This document shows positions 30,910-33,209 of a DNA stretch of 33,209 nt, one piece after another; the first letter of the stretch is position 1, and every line of letters starts with the position of its first letter. A model generated the notes under the pieces. It did no database searches and was not told the DNA's origin. It saw only the letters and a list, made by a program, of their open reading frames with translations. The translations under genes and the position numbers were made by a program. This stretch comes from Meiothermus granaticius NBRC 107808 (GTDB taxonomy: Bacteria > Deinococcota > Deinococci > Deinococcales > Thermaceae), in the NCBI RefSeq assembly GCF_003574355.1, contig NZ_QWLB01000036.1:1-33209 (forward strand), read 5' to 3'.

Positions 30910-31765
30910 GCGTTACGAACGTCAGGAGCGACTCTTTGGCAGGGAGGGGCAACGCAAGCTCGGCGAGGTCAAGGTGGTGATCGCAGGGGCGGGTGGGCTC
31001 GGCTCGGCCCTGGCACAGCAGCTCGCCTACCTGGGCGTGCGCGAATTCACCCTCCTCGACCCCGATCGCCTCAGCCACACCAACCTCAACCGTTTGGTTG
31101 GCGCCTACCCGAGCGACCTCGATAGCTCACCCCAAAAGGTCGAGTTGCTCAAGCGATTGATCCTGCAAATTGCGCCCGATGCCCATATAGACGCCGTTCC
31201 CAAGTCCGTCGTCAGCCCGGAGGGTTTCGCCGCTGTACGAAGCACTGACTACGTGTTCGGCTGTGTTGACCTCGACGGCCCCAGGCTGGTTCTCGCCCAG
31301 ATCTGTGCCGCGTACGCCAAGCCCTTCTTCGACCTCGCTAGCGAGATCGACCCCGACTCCACCCCGATGACCTACGGTGGAAGGGTCTTTTTCTCCGACG
31401 GTGCCTGGTGCCTGAGATGCGCGGCGGAGGTGGATCAAGAGGAGGTTCGGCGGTTCTTGATGAGCGAATCCGAGCTCGAGCAGCATAAAAGGCTATATGG
31501 CCTGGATGTAGGTCACCCCGAGGACTCGGGACCGTCCGTTGTCACCATCAACAGTGTCATTGCCAGCCTCGCAGCTACTGAGTTCCTGGTCGAGGTCACA
31601 GGGTTAAGGCGCGCAGCCCCCAAGCTTACGTACCGCGGCCATGAGGGCAAAGTCACCCGAGCCGACATCCCGAGCCATGGCAATTGCCCCGTGTGTGCAA
31701 CCTGGGGACAAGGGGAAGCTGCGGGCGTAGAGCGCTACTTGAACACTAGGGTCGCGAGCCAATAG
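30902..31765 (+). CDS. ThiF/MoeB/E1-like activating enzyme
   Basis: This 287-residue adenylating enzyme has the ATP loop GAGGLGS (residues 29-35), LLDPDRLSHTNLNR (51-64) with the arginine and asparagine of the E1 site, K79 in SSPQKVE, and CVDLDGPRLVLAQI. A zinc site is formed by CLRC (170-173) and CPVC near the C-terminus. The closing pattern is PSVVTINSVIASLAATEFLVEVTG. This is the one-domain ThiF/MoeB form, expected to adenylate the Ubl's terminal glycine. The only cysteines outside the zinc pairs are C121 and C135, neither at the usual catalytic-cysteine position. It is the last gene of the operon. Confidence 0.85.
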   Translation: MTERYERQERLFGREGQRKLGEVKVVIAGAGGLGSALAQQLAYLGVREFTLLDPDRLSHTNLNRLVGAYPSDLDSSPQKVELLKRLILQIAPDAHIDAVPKSVVSPEGFAAVRSTDYVFGCVDLDGPRLVLAQICAAYAKPFFDLASEIDPDSTPMTYGGRVFFSDGAWCLRCAAEVDQEEVRRFLMSESELEQHKRLYGLDVGHPEDSGPSVVTINSVIASLAATEFLVEVTGLRRAAPKLTYRGHEGKVTRADIPSHGNCPVCATWGQGEAAGVERYLNTRVASQ

Positions 31766-31823
31766 CTTGGCGGACTGACTTCCGTCTTCCGTCTCGGACA
31801 TTGGTCAGCACTCTGATACCTGA

Positions 31824-32105
31824 CCACCCTACAGTTTGGCAGGGTCGAAAAGCGGCGGTAGTGACCAGCACGGAAAGGCTGTACTCCGGGGTGCCCAATC
31901 CCTCGGGGCCAAGGTGCTATCAGGCACAAACGTCTTGTCCGAGTAGATCAAGGTTTCCAGACCAAGTAAAGCGGAATTCGAGAGACTCATTGCAGGGCTT
32001 GCCAGTGCCAAGTTCACGCCAAGAGTTGAACATCTCAAGCACCTTTACAGACTGCTTCAGGAGAGATGGAACCCCCTTTCCGCACACTCTCCCCATCGGG
32101 ATTAA
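31824..32105 (+). pseudogene. Unidentified gene remnant with an in-frame stop
   Basis: The plus strand in frame 3 is open from 31824, is interrupted by TAG at 31944-31946, and continues to TAA at 32103-32105. The second part reads IKVSRPSKAEFERLIAGLAS, AKFTPRVEHLKHLYRLLQER and WNPLSAH, which looks like a true protein segment. There is no start signal and I cannot name the family. The end overlaps the 3' end of the Rad52-like gene on the other strand. Apart from this I see nothing certain in 31766-32034. Confidence 0.3.
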
Positions 32106-32580
32106 GCCGGATGACCTCGGGCAGCGGTTTACCCTCGCTAACAGCCTTGGGCAACCCCCTGAGCCGCTCGAGCACCTTCCAGGGGATGTACCTATGCTCG
32201 CCCTCCACGATCACCCGAGGGTAGGTGTAGAGTTCCCGCCCGATCCCCCAGACGGTGGCGACCCGCTTCAGGGCCCCCGAGATGCCACCCTTGAAGGGCT
32301 CCATGTCGGAAGCGCCCGAGCCGTCCTGCTTTTCCACCCACTCTCCGGTCTCGGGGTGCTTGACGGTGATGCCTGCGATGACCCCGTGCTCGTTGCCCAC
32401 CTGTGCCGGGGCGTAGCGCACCTGCCAGCCGAAAGGCCCGAAGGCCCGGTCCAGCCGGGTCATCACGGCCCTTGCGTCAATGTAGGGGGCCAGGGTGGTG
32501 CTCCCATTTTTGGACGAGATGATCTTCCACTCGATTTCGTCGCTGGTGAGGGGGGCGGTCAAGATGTTGATGGTTTCCAT
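32035..32580 (-). CDS. Rad52/Rad22-family (DdrA-like) single-strand annealing protein
   Basis: This 181-residue protein matches the N-terminal annealing domain of Rad52/DdrA. It has DARAVMTRLDRAFGPFGWQV, the block GITVKHPETGEW and a family core EPFKGGISGALKRVATVWGI followed by GRELY. Such proteins bind ssDNA ends and promote annealing or protect ends. DdrA is typical of Deinococcus-Thermus and relatives occur in phages and plasmids. The ATG at 32580 has AAGGAGG upstream. The C-terminal tail is short and ends next to a gene remnant, so a small truncation is possible. It lies in a mobile-element-rich zone between the ubiquitin-like operon and an IS. Confidence 0.8.
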   Translation of the reverse strand: METINILTAPLTSDEIEWKIISSKNGSTTLAPYIDARAVMTRLDRAFGPFGWQVRYAPAQVGNEHGVIAGITVKHPETGEWVEKQDGSGASDMEPFKGGISGALKRVATVWGIGRELYTYPRVIVEGEHRYIPWKVLERLRGLPKAVSEGKPLPEVIRLNPDGESVRKGGSISPEAVCKGA

Positions 32581-32605
32581 GTTTCCTCCTTGCTAGAAAA
32601 GCAGA

Positions 32606-32625
32606 GGGGTGGCCTTGGCCACCCC
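32606..32625 (-). terminator. Perfect palindromic terminator-like stem upstream of the Rad52-like gene
   Basis: GGGGTGGCC/GGCCACCCC with a two-base centre (32606-32625) is followed on the minus strand by TCTGCTTTTCT. It lies after the small membrane-protein gene and before the Rad52-like gene, consistent with a modest intrinsic terminator. Confidence 0.6.
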
Positions 32626-32641
32626 CCGGATTGGTGTTGCA

Positions 32642-32827
32642 TTACTCTTTTTCGCGCGAGCCGAAGTAAAAACCCAGCACGGTGCCCACCACCCCAAACA
32701 ATGGGGAGAGTACCAGGCCTGCTACCTTTGCCAGATCATCGAGATTTTGGGCAATGCTCAGTCCGCGCCAGAGGATTGCCCCCGTAAAGCCCAGTCCGGC
32801 TAAAGCCAGCAAACCAGCAAGTGTCAA
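32642..32827 (-). CDS. Small membrane protein, 5' end probably cut by the TnpB element
   Basis: This frame of about 61 residues has two hydrophobic helices (LAGLLALAGLGFTGAILW and VAGLVLSPLFGVVGTVLGFY) and ends FGSREKE. The apparent TTG start (32827-32825) is part of the TTGAC that forms the edge of the TnpB element, and the frame overlaps the tnpB stop by a few bases. The original start is therefore most likely on the other side of the insertion, and this is a 3' remnant. A terminator-like stem follows. The family is not recognised; phage holin-like or two-helix membrane proteins have this look. Confidence 0.45.
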   Translation of the reverse strand: MTLAGLLALAGLGFTGAILWRGLSIAQNLDDLAKVAGLVLSPLFGVVGTVLGFYFGSREKE

Positions 32828-33207
32828 CTACCCCGACCAACCCCTAACGGGTTCTGGTCAGGGCTTGCAGGGACAGAACCATGCAGAGCACGATTCGCTT
32901 CCCCCACGTTCGGCAGGTTGACGACTGCCCGGCCCCTTCCCCGGAGGTTCAGGGCCGCGATGTGGTCGGCGTGTCCAGCGAAGCCGCAAACCACACAGCT
33001 AAAAGTGCTTTGGTTGGGCCGATTGGCCCGCTCAGTATGCCCACAGTTTGGACATTCCCGGCTGGAGTTCCTGGGGTCAACCAACACCACCCTGACCCCC
33101 TGACGTTGGGCTTTGTAGCTGAGCTTCTGCCCGAAGTCGTGGAAAGCCCAGGAATGCAGCCAGGCTCGCTTCAGCGACCGCCAGGTGGAGCGCTGAGGCC
33201 GTCTAGC
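32824..33207 (-). CDS. tnpB: TnpB-family protein, C-terminal fragment (second copy)
   Basis: This is about 127 residues of the same protein as at 3-386, again open to the window edge. Differences are I/V and W/L in the RAIVNWPN/RAVVNLPN region and two residues in the tail (NPLGVGRGS here, NLLGFGRGS in the left copy). The zinc-ribbon cysteines and the HADHIAALN block are intact, so both full copies may be functional outside the window. Confidence 0.9.
   Translation of the reverse strand, partial: ARRPQRSTWRSLKRAWLHSWAFHDFGQKLSYKAQRQGVRVVLVDPRNSSRECPNCGHTERANRPNQSTFSCVVCGFAGHADHIAALNLRGRGRAVVNLPNVGEANRALHGSVPASPDQNPLGVGRGS
32831..32863 (-). repeat. Right-end hairpin of the second TnpB element
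   Basis: This stem-loop corresponds to 347-379. The loop-closing bases differ from the left copy on both arms while pairing is kept, which supports selection on the RNA or DNA fold. Confidence 0.55.
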
Positions 33208-33209
33208 CC

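Larger units (their letters stand above)
32823..33209 (-). mobile_element. IS200/IS605-like (TnpB) element, second copy, 3' part only
   Basis: This inverted copy of 1-387 has the same end (TTGAC, here GTCAA at 32823-32827). It differs from the left copy by only a few bases, clustered near the RAVVNLPN codons and in the terminal hairpin. The insertion appears to have cut the small membrane-protein gene at 32642-32827. Confidence 0.85.

Noticed and set aside
31829-32038. 69-codon minus-strand frame between the E1 and Rad52-like genes
   Set aside because: It has no ribosome site or recognisable sequence, and the opposite strand reads more like protein.
1-33209. Composite transposon formed by the two inverted TnpB elements
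   Set aside because: IS200/IS605 elements move as single strands and are not known to carry large segments between inverted copies. Identical cut points favour an assembly break.
1-33209. CRISPR arrays, tRNA or rRNA genes
   Set aside because: I found no regularly spaced repeats of the right size and no tRNA cloverleaf or rRNA-like sequence on either strand.

Overview
The window is a GC-rich bacterial segment of about 33 kb. Gene content and sequence style suggest Deinococcus-Thermus, most likely Meiothermus or Thermus. The clues are a decayed DDE transposase of the kind common in Thermus, frequent GTG/TTG starts, several apparently leaderless promoters (TANNNT a few bases before ATG), a Rad52/DdrA-like protein and a striking excess of the palindrome CTCGAG. 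This assignment is inference. Both ends stop at the same point inside two inverted copies of the 3' end of a TnpB-type (IS200/IS605-like) element, so the window looks like a contig broken at repeats.

Layout. 1-387: TnpB 3' end. 424-4988: mostly minus-strand genes, namely a GT1-type glycosyltransferase, a DUF2306-like membrane protein, a membrane protein plus XRE regulator pair with an operator-like palindrome in its promoter, a SnoaL-like protein and two related small membrane proteins, with a MITE-like structured repeat between the last two. 5040-6843: an MDR-type quinone/alcohol oxidoreductase divergent from its probable TetR repressor, with two operators. 6986-8395: a RelE/ParE-like toxin-antitoxin pair and a GNAT acetyltransferase. 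8518-14229: a decay-rich stretch holding a frameshifted Wzz-like gene, a cobD remnant behind an intact cobyrinate a,c-diamide synthase gene, a broken metallopeptidase gene set and a DUF305 gene without its signal peptide.

14491-21151 is a tightly overlapping carbohydrate operon: DeoR regulator, BtpA/SgcQ-like protein, FGGY kinase, SDR dehydrogenase, and an ABC sugar importer (two permeases and a binding protein, no ATPase). It is probably controlled through three CAATCA repeats set 10 bp apart. 21326-26345 is a second operon with an HMGL-like lyase/synthase, a cyclase-family metal hydrolase and a TRAP transporter (DctP, DctQ, DctM), presumably for uptake and breakdown of an organic acid. An 1.1-kb IS with 17-bp terminal inverted repeats sits exactly at the dctM stop codon.

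27524-31765 is the most interesting part. A compact bacterial ubiquitin-like operon (ubiquitin-like protein ending in Gly, E2-like protein, JAB/JAMM protease, ThiF/E1-like activating enzyme) is transcribed away from a two-gene unit encoding an XRE-HTH/ImmA metallopeptidase fusion and a PIN-like protein. They share an AT-rich control region with repeats. The E2-like protein contains no cysteine, and the E1-like protein has no cysteine at the usual thioester position outside its zinc pairs. The whole block resembles a defence module controlled by a cleavable or protease-linked repressor; the grouping is a hypothesis. The right end has a Rad52/DdrA-like annealing protein, a small membrane protein cut by the IS, and the second TnpB copy.
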